64,000 nucleotides of DNA from Agromyces sp. G08B096 (GTDB lineage: Bacteria; Actinomycetota; Actinomycetes; Actinomycetales; Microbacteriaceae), in the NCBI RefSeq assembly GCF_040267705.1, contig NZ_CP158374.1, positions 1,736,001 to 1,800,000 of the forward strand, given 5' to 3'. Shown here piece after piece: positions 1-10,770 of this stretch. Position 1 is the stretch's first letter; the number at the start of each line of letters is the position of its first letter. Position numbers and translations under genes: made by a program. The notes under the pieces are model-generated. The model worked only from the letters and a program-made list of their open reading frames with translations. It searched no databases and was not told the DNA's origin.

Positions 1-2009
1 AGGTCGTAGAACCGGCGCGGCTTCAACCGCGGCAGCGTGCCCATCTGCGCCCGCGACTCGACCTGGAACACGCCGATCGAATCGGCCCGGCAGAGCATGT
101 CGTAGACCGCGGCTTCCTCCTTCGGCAGGTTCGCGAGCTCCCAGTCCTCGCCGGTCGTCTCGCGGATGAGGTCGAAGGTGTACTGCAGGGCGGCGAGCAT
201 GCCGAGCCCGAGCAGGTCGAACTTCACCAGCCCCATCCAGGCGCAGTCGTCCTTGTCCCATTGCAGGACGGTCCGGTGCTCCATGCGCGCATGTTCGATG
301 GGCACCACCTCGCCCACCGGGCGGTCGGTCAGCACCATGCCGCCCGAGTGGATGCCGAGGTGGCGCGGGAAGGTGAGCACCTGCTCGGCGAGCTCGACGA
401 CGGGCGCGGGGATGTCGTGGTCGTCGGTCTCGACCACCGCCCCCCAGCGTTCGACCTGACGCGACCAGGCATCCTGCTGACCCGCGGAGTAGCCGAGCGC
501 CTTCGCCATGTCGCGCACCGCGGCCTTCGGCCGGTAGCTGATGACGTTCGCGACCTGCGCGGCATTCTGGCGGCCGTACTTGGCGTAGACGTACTGGATG
601 ATCTCCTCGCGGCGGTCGGAATCGAAGTCGACGTCGATGTCGGGCTCCTCGTCGCGGAGGGCCGACAGGAACCGTTCGAACGGCAGCCGGTAGAAGATCG
701 AGTCGACCGCGGTGATGCGCAGCACGTAGCAGACCGCCGAGTTCGCGGCCGAGCCCCGACCCTGGCAGAGGATGCCTCGCCGCCTGGCCTCGTGCACGAG
801 GTCGTGGACGATGAGGAAATAGCCGGGGAAGTCCTTCTGCTCGATGACGTCGAGCTCCTGCTGGAGGCGCTCCCTGACGTGATCGGGCACGCCGGGGTAG
901 AGCTCGTCGGCGCCCCGCCAGACGAGCTCGCGCAGCCAGCTCATGGGCGTGTGCCCCTCGGGCACCTGCTGCCTGGGCAGCTTCGGCCTCGCGCTGCGCA
1001 GCCGGAACCCGAGGTCGGCCGCGAGGTCGACCGTGCGCGACACGGCGCCGGGGTAGCGGGCGAAGCGGGCCGCCATCTCGGCGCCCGAGCGCAGGTGGAG
1101 CCCGTCGGAGGCGGGCAGCCAGCCGTCGAGCTCGTCGAGGCTGCGGCGGGCGCGCACCGCGGCGAGCGCCTGCGCGAGCCGGTGCTCGGGCGGCGTCGCG
1201 TAGTGCACGGCGTTCGTCGCGATGACGGGCAGCCCCGCGCGGGCGGCGAGGTCGGCGAGGAGGTCGTTGGCCGGCTGATCGCCGGGGTGGCCGTGGTCGA
1301 ACAGCTCGACGGCCACCTGCTCGGGGCCGAACACGGCGGTCAGGCGGTCGAGCTCACGCCTGGCGCCGTCGGCGCCCTCCGCGGCGAGCGCCCGGCGCAC
1401 CGCGCCCTTCCGGCAGCCGGTCGGCACGAGCCAGTGCCCGCCAGCCCGTTCGGCGAGCTCCTCGAGGTCGTACACCGGGCGCCCTTTCTCGCCGCCCGCG
1501 AGCTGGCCGGCGGTGATCGCCGCCGCGAGGCGGTGGTATCCCTCCTCCTGCCTGGCGAGGACGAGCAGGTGGTCGCCTTCGGGGTCGGCCTCGCCCATCT
1601 GGGGCCGGCTGAGCCCGAGCGAGAGCTCGGCGCCGAAGACCGTGGCGAGCTCGGGGAAGCTCTCGGCGGCCTCGGCGAAGCGCACGATGCCGTAGAAACC
1701 GTCGTGGTCGGTGATCGCGAGCCCGGTGAGGCCGAGGCGGTGCGCCTCCTCGACGAGCTGCTCGGGCATCGAGGCTCCGTCGAGGAAGCTGAACGCCGAG
1801 TGCGCGTGCAGTTCGGCGTAGGGGACGACCGGGCCTTCGACCGGCGGCAGGTCGGCCGACGGCTTGTACGGGTGGCGCTTCCGGCTCCAGGCCGGGCTGT
1901 CCCCGCCGTCGGCGATGAGCCGGCCGCCCGGTCCCACGTCGGGCCGGCGGCGGTCGGAGAGCTGGCGTTCGAGCTCCGACCACGGGATCTCGGGGTTGTT
2001 CCATCCCAT
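1..2009 (-). CDS. dnaE2: error-prone DNA polymerase III alpha subunit DnaE2 (partial, 3' end outside window)
   Basis: This is a C-family DNA polymerase of the DnaE2/ImuC type, the catalytic subunit of the SOS mutasome that synthesises DNA across lesions. The visible 669 residues begin MGWNNPEIPW. A PHP domain follows (AELHAHSAFSFLDG near residue 50, AITDHDGFYG after it). The palm carries the acidic catalytic motif PDIDVDFDSDRRE at about residues 450-465. The reading frame runs off the left edge at FQVESRAQMGTLPRLKP, so roughly the last 400 residues of the usual ~1,050-1,100 are missing. The start is an ATG at 2009 behind GGGAGG, 16 bp after the imuB stop, so it is the last visible gene of the imuA'-imuB-dnaE2 operon. 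Replicative DnaE1 is excluded by operon context and by the DnaE2-like motif wording. Confidence 0.93.
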   Translation of the reverse strand, partial: MGWNNPEIPWSELERQLSDRRRPDVGPGGRLIADGGDSPAWSRKRHPYKPSADLPPVEGPVVPYAELHAHSAFSFLDGASMPEQLVEEAHRLGLTGLAITDHDGFYGIVRFAEAAESFPELATVFGAELSLGLSRPQMGEADPEGDHLLVLARQEEGYHRLAAAITAGQLAGGEKGRPVYDLEELAERAGGHWLVPTGCRKGAVRRALAAEGADGARRELDRLTAVFGPEQVAVELFDHGHPGDQPANDLLADLAARAGLPVIATNAVHYATPPEHRLAQALAAVRARRSLDELDGWLPASDGLHLRSGAEMAARFARYPGAVSRTVDLAADLGFRLRSARPKLPRQQVPEGHTPMSWLRELVWRGADELYPGVPDHVRERLQQELDVIEQKDFPGYFLIVHDLVHEARRRGILCQGRGSAANSAVCYVLRITAVDSIFYRLPFERFLSALRDEEPDIDVDFDSDRREEIIQYVYAKYGRQNAAQVANVISYRPKAAVRDMAKALGYSAGQQDAWSRQVERWGAVVETDDHDIPAPVVELAEQVLTFPRHLGIHSGGMVLTDRPVGEVVPIEHARMEHRTVLQWDKDDCAWMGLVKFDLLGLGMLAALQYTFDLIRETTGEDWELANLPKEEAAVYDMLCRADSIGVFQVESRAQMGTLPRLKPRRFYD

Positions 2010-2025
2010 CAGCGCGTCCCTCCCA

Positions 2026-3564
2026 TCAGTCGTACTTCGCCTCCGCCTGCCACCCGTCGGCGTCGCGCACGAGCAGCCAGGCGACGCCGTCGGCGTCGAT
2101 GATCTGGAACCGGTGCACGCGGCGGGCCCGATCGGCGTCCCACCAGTGCTCGACGACCGGCCAGGGCCCCGCCCAGGCCTGCACGGGCCGCGGTCGCCCG
2201 CCGGCGAGGGCGAACCCGGCGGGTGCCGCGGAGACGGTGCCGCGTTCGTCGATCGCGACCGCCGTGCCGGCGTCGTCGACGAGGAGCACGGCGGGCCGGT
2301 CGCGGAACACGCTCGCCGGCGCGAGCGCGGGCAGGCTGCCCGGCCACGGCGCCTCGACCCGGTCGGGTGCCCGGTCGCCCCACGGCACGAGCACCTGCCG
2401 GTCGGCGAGGAGGCGCCCGCCGCCGACGGCGGGGGTGACGACCGCGTCGTGGCCGAGCATGCTCTGCACGCGGGTGAGGCCGTGGTGCACGCGTTCGTCG
2501 GGGCCGCCGCCCCAGAGGCCCTCCTCGTGGTTGCCGGTGGAGTCGAGCCGTTCGGGCACCACCCGTACGCGCACCACCGGCGAGGCGAGACCCGCATCGG
2601 CCGTGCCGGTGCCCTGCAGCTGCCACCGGATCCGGTCGACCACGTCGGCGACGGTGAACCAGCGGGGGTGCAGCCAGGCCCGGCTGGAGTGTCCGCCCCG
2701 TTCGTCGTCGAGTTCGACGCGGATCGCGGTGCAGACCAGGCGGACGTTCCGCATGCGGTCGATGAACTCCTCCGCGCGGACGCGGAACGCGAACGCGAGC
2801 TGGTCGACGCGGTCGATCGGCGGCTCGAACTCCTGCTCGACCGCGAACTCGGGCGGCGGTGTGCGCGGAGCCACCCGGGTGGCCTCGCGCCCGGAGGCGA
2901 GGTCGTGCGCGAACGCGCCGGCCGCCCCGAACCGGCGGCGGACGTCGGCCTCCGGCAGCGCCGCGAACTCGCCGAGGGTGGCGACGCCGAGCCGCTTCAA
3001 CAGGGTCGCCGTGCGCGGATCGACCACCAGCCGCACCGGCAGCGGCGCGAGGAATGCGGCGGATGCGCCGTCGGGCACGATGCCGATGGGGGAGCCCTTG
3101 GTGCCCCGTGCGGCCTGCTCGGCGGCGAACGGGCCGTCGGCGATGCCCACCCGGGCCTGCGGGACTCCGGCCGCCGCGGCGGTCTCGAGCAGCGCCGCGG
3201 CGGCCGCCTGCTCGCCGCCGTAGTACCGCACGGGACCCCGGGCGCGCATGGCGAGCGTGCCCGGCCGAATGAGCTGCAGCCCGGGCACCGCCTCTTCGAT
3301 GCGGCGCACCACGGGTTCGAACGCGCGCGCGTCGAGGGCGGCGTCGTAGGCCAGCACGACGAGGGCCGGGCAGCGCAGCTGCGCCTCCCGGAGCCTCAGC
3401 CCTCGTGCGACGCCGTCGCGGCGGGCCGCGGCGGAACAGGCGAAGACGAGACCGCCGTCGGTGAGCGCTACGGGGGCGTCGTCCTCGAGGCCGTGTTCGC
3501 GCATGGCGGCGAACACGGGCCAGTCGGGACACCACAGCACGATGGTGCGGGTCGGCGCGGTCAT
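2026..3564 (-). CDS. imuB: Y-family polymerase-like mutasome adaptor ImuB
   Basis: This 512-residue UmuC/DinB-like protein is the adaptor that, in mycobacteria, links DnaE2 and ImuA' to the beta clamp. The N-terminus reads IVLWCPDWPVFAA where active Y-family enzymes have a D-x-D-x-FF motif, and no S-x-DE motif is seen at the second acidic site. It therefore appears catalytically dead, as known for ImuB. A sequence HEEGLWG at about residue 350 resembles the QLPLWG-type clamp-binding motif. The ATG at 3564 overlaps the imuA' stop by four bases (ATGA), which implies translational coupling. Regulation is presumably by the LexA box upstream of imuA'. Confidence 0.9.
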   Translation of the reverse strand: MTAPTRTIVLWCPDWPVFAAMREHGLEDDAPVALTDGGLVFACSAAARRDGVARGLRLREAQLRCPALVVLAYDAALDARAFEPVVRRIEEAVPGLQLIRPGTLAMRARGPVRYYGGEQAAAAALLETAAAAGVPQARVGIADGPFAAEQAARGTKGSPIGIVPDGASAAFLAPLPVRLVVDPRTATLLKRLGVATLGEFAALPEADVRRRFGAAGAFAHDLASGREATRVAPRTPPPEFAVEQEFEPPIDRVDQLAFAFRVRAEEFIDRMRNVRLVCTAIRVELDDERGGHSSRAWLHPRWFTVADVVDRIRWQLQGTGTADAGLASPVVRVRVVPERLDSTGNHEEGLWGGGPDERVHHGLTRVQSMLGHDAVVTPAVGGGRLLADRQVLVPWGDRAPDRVEAPWPGSLPALAPASVFRDRPAVLLVDDAGTAVAIDERGTVSAAPAGFALAGGRPRPVQAWAGPWPVVEHWWDADRARRVHRFQIIDADGVAWLLVRDADGWQAEAKYD

Positions 3565-4280
3565 CCGGCCCGCCGGAAGTCGACGTGCCGCACCTCGCCG
3601 AGCGGGGCGGCGGTCGGGTCTGGGGCGACCGAGGCCCCGAGGGCGCGGTCGGGCAGCCTGAGCCGGGCCCGCATGACCCGCCCGAGCCCGCCGTGGCCGC
3701 CGGCGCTGACGAGCACCTCGCGTTCGGCGAGGGCGCCGTGCCCGCGATCGAGCCCGCTCCAGGAGCTCTCGCCCACCTCGAGCACGGTATCGGCGCCCGG
3801 CCATGGGCCGGTGGAGACGAGCACGGTGCCGCGCTGGCGCAGCCGCGCCTGGAACCGGGATGCCTCGGCCGGCGCCAGCCGGCCCGCCGGCCGCACCGCG
3901 ACGACGGGGATGACGTCGGCGAGGGCGGCGGCGACGGTGAGCCACTGCCGGCCCGGGTCTGGCACGAGCACGAGCCGGTCGAGGTCGATGCCGAGCCGGG
4001 CGGCCGCTTCGACGCCGAACTCGGGGATGCCGACCACCGCGACCCAGCGTCCGGCCGCGGACGGGCCGGCCAGCAGCGCCATGACGAGGCTCGTCGATCC
4101 GGCGGCCTGGACGACGGTGCCTTCGCGGAGGCTGCCGCCGGGCAGCACCGCGGTGAGCGCCGGATGCGTGGGGACGGCCCGGCTGTCGAGGCGTCTGGCC
4201 TCCATGCCGCGGATCCGCGACTGCAGCTCGCCCACCCGGTCGGACCGGGTCTCGGGGGAGTGCGGGGCGGTGAGCGTCAC
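3561..4280 (-). CDS. imuA': mutasome protein ImuA' (RecA-like)
   Basis: This 239-residue protein is the first gene of the SOS mutasome operon. Its family is a short RecA-like protein needed for DnaE2-dependent mutagenesis. Visible features are a degenerate P-loop region (VLPGGSLREGTVVQAAGSTS) and the RecA-like strand AGRWVAVVGIPEFGVEAAARLGID. I chose the GTG at 4280 because it lies 6 nt after a -10-like GAAACT and just downstream of the LexA box. The frame stays open upstream to 4451, but that would run through the operator and terminator. An ATG at 4208 is a less likely alternative. The stop overlaps the imuB start. Confidence 0.82.
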   Translation of the reverse strand: MTLTAPHSPETRSDRVGELQSRIRGMEARRLDSRAVPTHPALTAVLPGGSLREGTVVQAAGSTSLVMALLAGPSAAGRWVAVVGIPEFGVEAAARLGIDLDRLVLVPDPGRQWLTVAAALADVIPVVAVRPAGRLAPAEASRFQARLRQRGTVLVSTGPWPGADTVLEVGESSWSGLDRGHGALAEREVLVSAGGHGGLGRVMRARLRLPDRALGASVAPDPTAAPLGEVRHVDFRRAG

Positions 4281-4286
4281 CGTTCC

Positions 4287-4315
4287 AGTTTCGAACACAT
4301 GTTCGAATGCGGCAA
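4287..4315 (-). promoter_or_regulatory. LexA (SOS) box inside the imuA' promoter
   Basis: Positions 4291-4306 read TCGAACACATGTTCGA, a perfect 16-bp palindrome matching the actinobacterial and Bacillus-type LexA operator (TCGAAC-N4-GTTCGA). On the minus strand it sits between a -35-like TTGCCG (4315-4310) and a -10-like GAAACT (4292-4287) with a 17-bp spacer, so LexA would cover the promoter core. The predicted start of transcription falls on the GTG start codon at 4280, giving a leaderless mRNA. Confidence 0.88.
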
Positions 4316-4415
4316 GTCCGGTGCGCCATCCGTCCGGCGGGCGCCCGCAGGTCGACGAGGGTCTGCGACCTGCGACGACGACGGATGCCTCCGCCCCGAA
4401 CCACCCCGGAAAACA

Positions 4416-4447
4416 CGAAAGGCCGGATCTTCCGATCCGGCCTTTCG
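4416..4447 (-). terminator. intrinsic terminator of tRNA-Leu
   Basis: A perfect 14-bp stem (4416-4429 with 4434-4447) closes a TTCC loop. It begins 8 nt after the tRNA 3' end. It has no U-tract, as is common in high-GC actinobacteria, and it separates the tRNA from the imuA' promoter. Confidence 0.8.
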
Positions 4448-4455
4448 ACACATCG

Positions 4456-4540
4456 TGCGCGAGGGGGGACTTGAACCCCCACGCCCTATACGGGCACTAG
4501 CACCTCAAGCTAGCGCGTCTGCCAATTCCGCCACCCGCGC
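4456..4540 (-). tRNA. tRNA-Leu, anticodon GAG
   Basis: The 85-nt gene folds as a class II tRNA. The acceptor GCGCGGG pairs with CTCGCGC (one G-U) and A is the discriminator. The anticodon stem CTAGC/GCTAG carries loop TTGAGGT, so the anticodon is GAG, reading CUC and CUU leucine codons. A long variable arm and the T-arm GGGGG-TTCAAGT-CCCCC follow. The 3' CCA is not encoded (the genome has CGA). It is followed directly by a terminator hairpin. Confidence 0.95.
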
Positions 4541-4645
4541 GTGTGTCCGCCGCTGATCTCTCAGCGGCCGTAGAAGACATTAGCACGGTTTCGGAGGGGG
4601 TTTTGACCACTCGGGGCGCCCGGCCCCCGCGCTACCGTGGAGGCC

Positions 4646-5968
4646 ATGGCCGAGGCATCCGTCACCCCCGACCCGACCGCGCTCGAGGAGACGGCGGCCA
4701 TCGCCAGAGACCTCATCCGCATGGACACCACGAACTTCGGGGAGGGCCGCTCCAACGGCGAGCGGGAGGCCGCCGAGTACGTCGAGGCGCGGCTGCGCGG
4801 CCTCGGCCTCGAGCCCCGGATCTTCGAATCGGAGCCGGGCCGGGCGAGCGTCGTCGCCAGGGTTCCGGGGCGGAACCCGGCGAAGCCCGCGCTCGTGCTG
4901 CACGGTCATCTCGACGTCGTGCCGGCCGATGCCAGGAACTGGAGCGTCGACCCCTTCGGCGGCGAGATCCGCGACGGCATGCTCTGGGGCCGCGGCGCGG
5001 TCGACATGAAGGACATGGACGCCATGATCCTCACCGCGCTGGGCGACATCCTGGGGGAGGGGCGGCTGCCGGAACGCGAGCTCGTCGTGGCGTACTTCGC
5101 CGACGAGGAGGCGGGCGGCGTATACGGCGCGAGCCACCTCGTCGACCGGCATCCCGAGCTCTTCGCCGGCGCGACCGAGGCGATCAGCGAGGTCGGCGGC
5201 TACTCGATCACGGTCGGCGGACAGCGCGCCTACCTGCTGCAGACGGGGGAGAAGACCCTCATCTGGATCCGGCTCATCGCGCGCGGGGTCGCCGCCCACG
5301 GGTCCCGGCTCATCCGCGACAACGCGGTGACCCGCCTCGCCGCCGCCGTCGCGCGCCTCGGCGAGGTCGAGTGGCCCGTCCGGCTCACCGACACGACGGA
5401 GGAGCTGCTTCGCGAGATCGCCCGGGTCACGGGCGCCGACCCGACCGAGACCTCGCCCGACGAGCTCGCGCTCGCGACCGGCTCGGCGTCGGGCTTCATC
5501 ACCGCCACGCTGCGAACCACGACGAACCCGACCGGACTCACCGCCGGCTACAAGCACAACGTCATCCCCGACCGGGCGGAGGCGCTCGTCGACATCCGGA
5601 CCCTCCCCGGGGAGGAGGATGCCGTGCTCGACCAGGTGCGACGCCTCGTCGGCGAGGACGTCGAGATCGAGATCGTGCACCGCGACGTGGGGCTCGAGTC
5701 GCCCACGCCGGGGCCCCTCGTCGACGCCGTCCGGCGGAGCCTCGCGGCCCACGACCCCGGCGCACCGGTGTTCCCCTACCTGCTCTCCGGAGGCACCGAC
5801 AACAAGTCGCTCAGCCGCCTCGGCATCCGCGGCTACGGCTTCGCGCCGCTGCGGCTGCCCGACCACCTCGACTTCCCGGCGATGTTCCACGGCGTGGACG
5901 AGCGGGTACCGCTGGACGCACTAGTCTTCGGAAGGCGGGTCCTGCGCGACCTGCTCCTCGACTACTGA
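4646..5968 (+). CDS. M20 family zinc metallopeptidase
   Basis: This 440-residue cytosolic metallo-hydrolase of the M20/ArgE/DapE family probably removes an N-acyl group or cleaves a small peptide; the substrate cannot be told from sequence. Zinc-site motifs are visible: HGHLDVVPAD near residue 90, GRGAVDMKD near 115 and ADEEAGG near 150. A dimerisation or lid insert lies in the middle. I chose the ATG at 4646, which lies 7 nt after a -10-like TACCGT (4633-4638), consistent with a leaderless transcript. A GTG at 4637 is the longer alternative. It is followed 69 bp later by uppP on the same strand. Confidence 0.85.
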   Translation: MAEASVTPDPTALEETAAIARDLIRMDTTNFGEGRSNGEREAAEYVEARLRGLGLEPRIFESEPGRASVVARVPGRNPAKPALVLHGHLDVVPADARNWSVDPFGGEIRDGMLWGRGAVDMKDMDAMILTALGDILGEGRLPERELVVAYFADEEAGGVYGASHLVDRHPELFAGATEAISEVGGYSITVGGQRAYLLQTGEKTLIWIRLIARGVAAHGSRLIRDNAVTRLAAAVARLGEVEWPVRLTDTTEELLREIARVTGADPTETSPDELALATGSASGFITATLRTTTNPTGLTAGYKHNVIPDRAEALVDIRTLPGEEDAVLDQVRRLVGEDVEIEIVHRDVGLESPTPGPLVDAVRRSLAAHDPGAPVFPYLLSGGTDNKSLSRLGIRGYGFAPLRLPDHLDFPAMFHGVDERVPLDALVFGRRVLRDLLLDY

Positions 5969-6037
5969 TCGCCCAGGCCGCGCTCGCGGCCGAGAGCGCC
6001 CTCCGCCGCGGCGGAGGCGGAAGGCGGAAGCTGCACC

Positions 6038-6856
6038 GTGATCGAAGCCCTCATCCTCGGCCTCGTCCAGGGACTCACCGAGTTCCTCCCGATCTCCTCG
6101 AGCGCCCACCTGCGCATCCTCGGGGAGTTCCTGCCGGGCGCGGAGGACCCGGGTGCGGCGTTCACGGCGATCACGCAGATCGGCACCGAAGCGGCGGTCG
6201 TCGTCTTCTTCTGGCGCGACATCGTGCGGATCATCTCGCACTGGTTCGGGTCGTTCACCGGCCGCGTGCCGCGCAACGACCCCGACGCCCGAATGGGCTG
6301 GCTGATCATCGTGGGCTCGATCCCGATCGTGGTGCTCGGCATCCTCTTCCAGGACCAGATCGAGACGACGTTCCGCTCGCTCTGGATCGTCGCGACGATG
6401 CTGATCGTCTTCGGCATCATCCTGGGCCTCGCCGACTGGGCCGGCAGCAAGGTCCGCACCCTCGACCAGCTCACGGTCGGCCACGGCGTCGTGTTCGGAT
6501 TCGCGCAGGCGCTCGCGCTCATCCCGGGCGTCTCGCGGTCGGGCGGCTCGATCACCGCCGGGCTCCTGCTCGGGTACGAGCGGGCCGCGGCGGCGCGCTA
6601 CGCGTTCCTGCTCGCCATCCCCGCCGTGTTCGGCTCGGGGTTCTACCAGCTGTTCAAGAGCTGGGGTGAGCCCTCGGTGTACGGCCCGCTGGAGACCGGC
6701 GCGGCGACACTGGTCGCGTTCGTCGTCGCGCTGCTCGTGATCGCGTTCTTCATGAGCTACATCTCGAAGCGCAGCTTCCTGCCCTTCGTGATCTACCGCA
6801 TCGCGCTCGGCGGCCTCATCATGTGGCTGCTTGCCACGGGGGCCATCCAGCCGTAG
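6038..6856 (+). CDS. uppP: undecaprenyl-diphosphatase UppP (BacA)
   Basis: This integral membrane enzyme dephosphorylates undecaprenyl pyrophosphate to recycle the lipid carrier of peptidoglycan synthesis, and it can confer bacitracin tolerance. The 272 residues show the family signatures [14 protein letters not shown] (residues 12-25) and [10 protein letters not shown] in the middle. About seven hydrophobic segments are visible, the last being [10 protein letters not shown]. The start is a GTG at 6038 behind a GGAAG-type ribosome binding site. The gene converges on the PAC2 gene with a 69-bp gap. Confidence 0.96.
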   Translation: MIEALILGLVQGLTEFLPISSSAHLRILGEFLPGAEDPGAAFTAITQIGTEAAVVVFFWRDIVRIISHWFGSFTGRVPRNDPDARMGWLIIVGSIPIVVLGILFQDQIETTFRSLWIVATMLIVFGIILGLADWAGSKVRTLDQLTVGHGVVFGFAQALALIPGVSRSGGSITAGLLLGYERAAAARYAFLLAIPAVFGSGFYQLFKSWGEPSVYGPLETGAATLVAFVVALLVIAFFMSYISKRSFLPFVIYRIALGGLIMWLLATGAIQP

Positions 6857-6925
6857 GTCTGCGGCGCGGCCGCCACGGTCGGGACGCCCCGCAGGCGCGG
6901 CACCGGCAGATGGGATGCCGCGCGC

Positions 6926-7867
6926 TCAGCTCTCCCGCGGGCGCCACGGCTCGTCGCCGCCCGGCCCAGGGCGGCCGTCGGCACGCCCGTCGCCCGGCCG
7001 CCCGTCGCCGCGCCGGCGGAGGTAGCGCTCGAACTCGCGGGCGATGGCCTCGCCGCTGGCCTCGGGCGCGTCGACCGCGTCGCGCGCCTGCTCGAGCTGG
7101 GTGATGTACCCCGCCATCTCGTCGTCGTCGGCGGCGAGGGCGTCGACCCCGGCCTCCCACGCGGCGGCGTCGACCTCGAGGCTGCCCCGCGGGATGGAGA
7201 GGCCTGTGAGCTCCTCGAGCTTCGCGAGCAGCGCGAGCACCGCCTTCGGCGACGGCGCGTTGTGCACGTAATGCGGCACCGAGGCCCAGAGCGAGACCGT
7301 CGGGATGCCGGCGCGCTCGGCCTGGTCGGCCAGGACGCTGAGGATGCCGACGGGACCCTCGTAGGTCGATCGTTCGACGCCGAGCCCGTGGCGCACGTCG
7401 GGGTTGTCGCTCGAGGCGAACACCATCAGCGGCCGCGTGTGCGGCGCGTCGGCGAGCATGGCGCCGAGGAACACGATCGCCTGGATGTCGGCGGCGAGCG
7501 CCGCGTCGATGAGCTCGGCCGCGAACGACTTCCAGCTGCGCGCGGGCTCGGCGCCGAGGAGGACGTGCAGGCCGGGCGCACCGGGGCCGGTGACCGAGTC
7601 GGGGCCGTCGGGCGACGCGGGGCCCGGGCCGAGCAGGGCCGCGCCGGGCCATTCGATGCGGCGAGCGCCGTCGTCGCCCGTGACGACGGTCGGGCGGTTG
7701 AACTGGTAGTCGTAGTACAGCTCGGGGTCGATCGCCATGATCTCGACGAGGTCGAGCCGTTCGGCGAGCAGGCGTGCGGCGCTGGAGGCCGCCTCTCCGG
7801 CATCGTTCCAGCCTTCGAAGGCGACGACGAGGAGCCTGCCGCTCCCGAACCCGGTCGGCTGTTGCAC
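6926..7867 (-). CDS. PAC2 family protein (first copy)
   Basis: This 313-residue protein belongs to the PAC2 family, named after a eukaryotic proteasome-assembly chaperone; bacterial members have no settled function. Typical blocks are LLVVAFEGWNDAGEAA at the N-terminus, DPELYYDYQFNRPTV, and SLWASVPHYVHNAPSPKA. The tail is rich in Arg, Gly, Asp and Pro and looks disordered. I chose the GTG at 7867. It is divergent from the HAD gene with a 76-bp shared promoter region that includes TATTGT on the minus strand. A second PAC2 gene lies at 61336. The pairing with trmI is typical of the actinobacterial proteasome neighbourhood. Confidence 0.85.
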   Translation of the reverse strand: MQQPTGFGSGRLLVVAFEGWNDAGEAASSAARLLAERLDLVEIMAIDPELYYDYQFNRPTVVTGDDGARRIEWPGAALLGPGPASPDGPDSVTGPGAPGLHVLLGAEPARSWKSFAAELIDAALAADIQAIVFLGAMLADAPHTRPLMVFASSDNPDVRHGLGVERSTYEGPVGILSVLADQAERAGIPTVSLWASVPHYVHNAPSPKAVLALLAKLEELTGLSIPRGSLEVDAAAWEAGVDALAADDDEMAGYITQLEQARDAVDAPEASGEAIAREFERYLRRRGDGRPGDGRADGRPGPGGDEPWRPRES

Positions 7868-7943
7868 GCCCTGCCCTGCTTCCCGCCCCGGGGCATCCGG
7901 GGTCTCCTCCCCACAATAGGCGGTGCCCGTAGACTTGCCCGTT

Positions 7944-9700
<1,757 letters not shown>

Positions 9701-9730
9701 GCTTTCATCGCCCGTTCCGCGTCCCCGCTC

Positions 9731-10690
9731 ATGAATCGAGGATCAGTGCGTTCGTCTCTCGCGCTCATCGCCACCGCAGGCCTCGTGGCCGTCGCCCTGA
9801 CGGGCTGCGCCCAGACCCCCGCGCCTGAGGCGGCGTCCGGCGGCTCCTCAGACGTCATCGAGGTGTCAGGCGACTTCGGCAAGACGCCTCGCGTGGACTT
9901 CCCGACCCCGGTGTCGCCCGAGGAGACGCAGTGCACCGAGATCATCGCGGGGGAGGGCGACCGCGTCGTCGCCGGTCAGCAGACCCTCGTCGGGTACGCC
10001 GTCTACAACGGCGCCACCGGAGACAAGATCCAGGCGACCGGCTTCGGCGACGAAGACCCCGTGCCGCTGCTCGTCAGCGATAAGACTCTGCCCGGTCTCG
10101 CGAAGGGGCTCACCTGCGCCCGTGAAGGCTCGCGGGTCGCCGTCGTGGTGCCGCCGGCCGACGCTTTCGGTGACGAGGGCAACGCGGCGCTCGGCGTCGA
10201 CGGCGACACGAGCCTCGTCTTCGTCGTCGACGTGCAGCGCACGTTCCCGCTCCGCGCGGACGGCGCACCGCGGCTGACTCGCGACGGATTCCCGGCGGTC
10301 GTGCTCGCGCCCGACGGCCGGCCCGGCATCACGGTGCCGAAGGCGGAGCCGTCGGGCCAGACCGAGGTCGAGGTGCTGCGCGAGGGCTCGGGCGAAGTCG
10401 TCGAGTCGGGCGACCAGGTCGTCGTGCACTACACGGGCGTCCTCTGGGAGGACGGCACTGTCTTCGACTCGTCCTGGGAGAAGGGCGGGCCGACCAGTTT
10501 CATCGTCGCCGACGGCGAAGGCTCCCAGGTCGTCCCGGGCTTCTCCAAGGCGATCATCGGTCAGAAGGTCGGTTCGCAGGTCGGCGTCATCGTCGCCCCC
10601 GAAGACGGCTACGGCGCCGACGGCAACGGTTCGACGATCCGGGGTGACGCCACCCTGTTCTTCGTCATCGACATCCTGGGCGTGCTCTGA
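9731..10690 (+). CDS. FKBP-type peptidyl-prolyl cis-trans isomerase lipoprotein
   Basis: This is a 319-residue exported lipoprotein with two FKBP domains. The signal peptide ends in the lipobox LTGC (Cys26). The first FKBP-like domain (about 75-172) is degenerate. The second (about 215-319) carries DQVVVHYTGVLWEDGTVFDSSW and the FSKAIIGQKVGS and PEDGYG blocks of an active isomerase. It probably assists folding outside the membrane. A TAGGCT -10 box near 9697 gives it a short leader. In related Micrococcales this gene sits between pafA and pafB. Confidence 0.9.
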   Translation: MNRGSVRSSLALIATAGLVAVALTGCAQTPAPEAASGGSSDVIEVSGDFGKTPRVDFPTPVSPEETQCTEIIAGEGDRVVAGQQTLVGYAVYNGATGDKIQATGFGDEDPVPLLVSDKTLPGLAKGLTCAREGSRVAVVVPPADAFGDEGNAALGVDGDTSLVFVVDVQRTFPLRADGAPRLTRDGFPAVVLAPDGRPGITVPKAEPSGQTEVEVLREGSGEVVESGDQVVVHYTGVLWEDGTVFDSSWEKGGPTSFIVADGEGSQVVPGFSKAIIGQKVGSQVGVIVAPEDGYGADGNGSTIRGDATLFFVIDILGVL

Positions 10691-10770
10691 CCGCCGGCCC
10701 CCGGGCCGGGGCGACGACCGGCGGACGACGCGGCGCAGCGCCCACCCCGGCGCGCACTAGGATCGCACCT

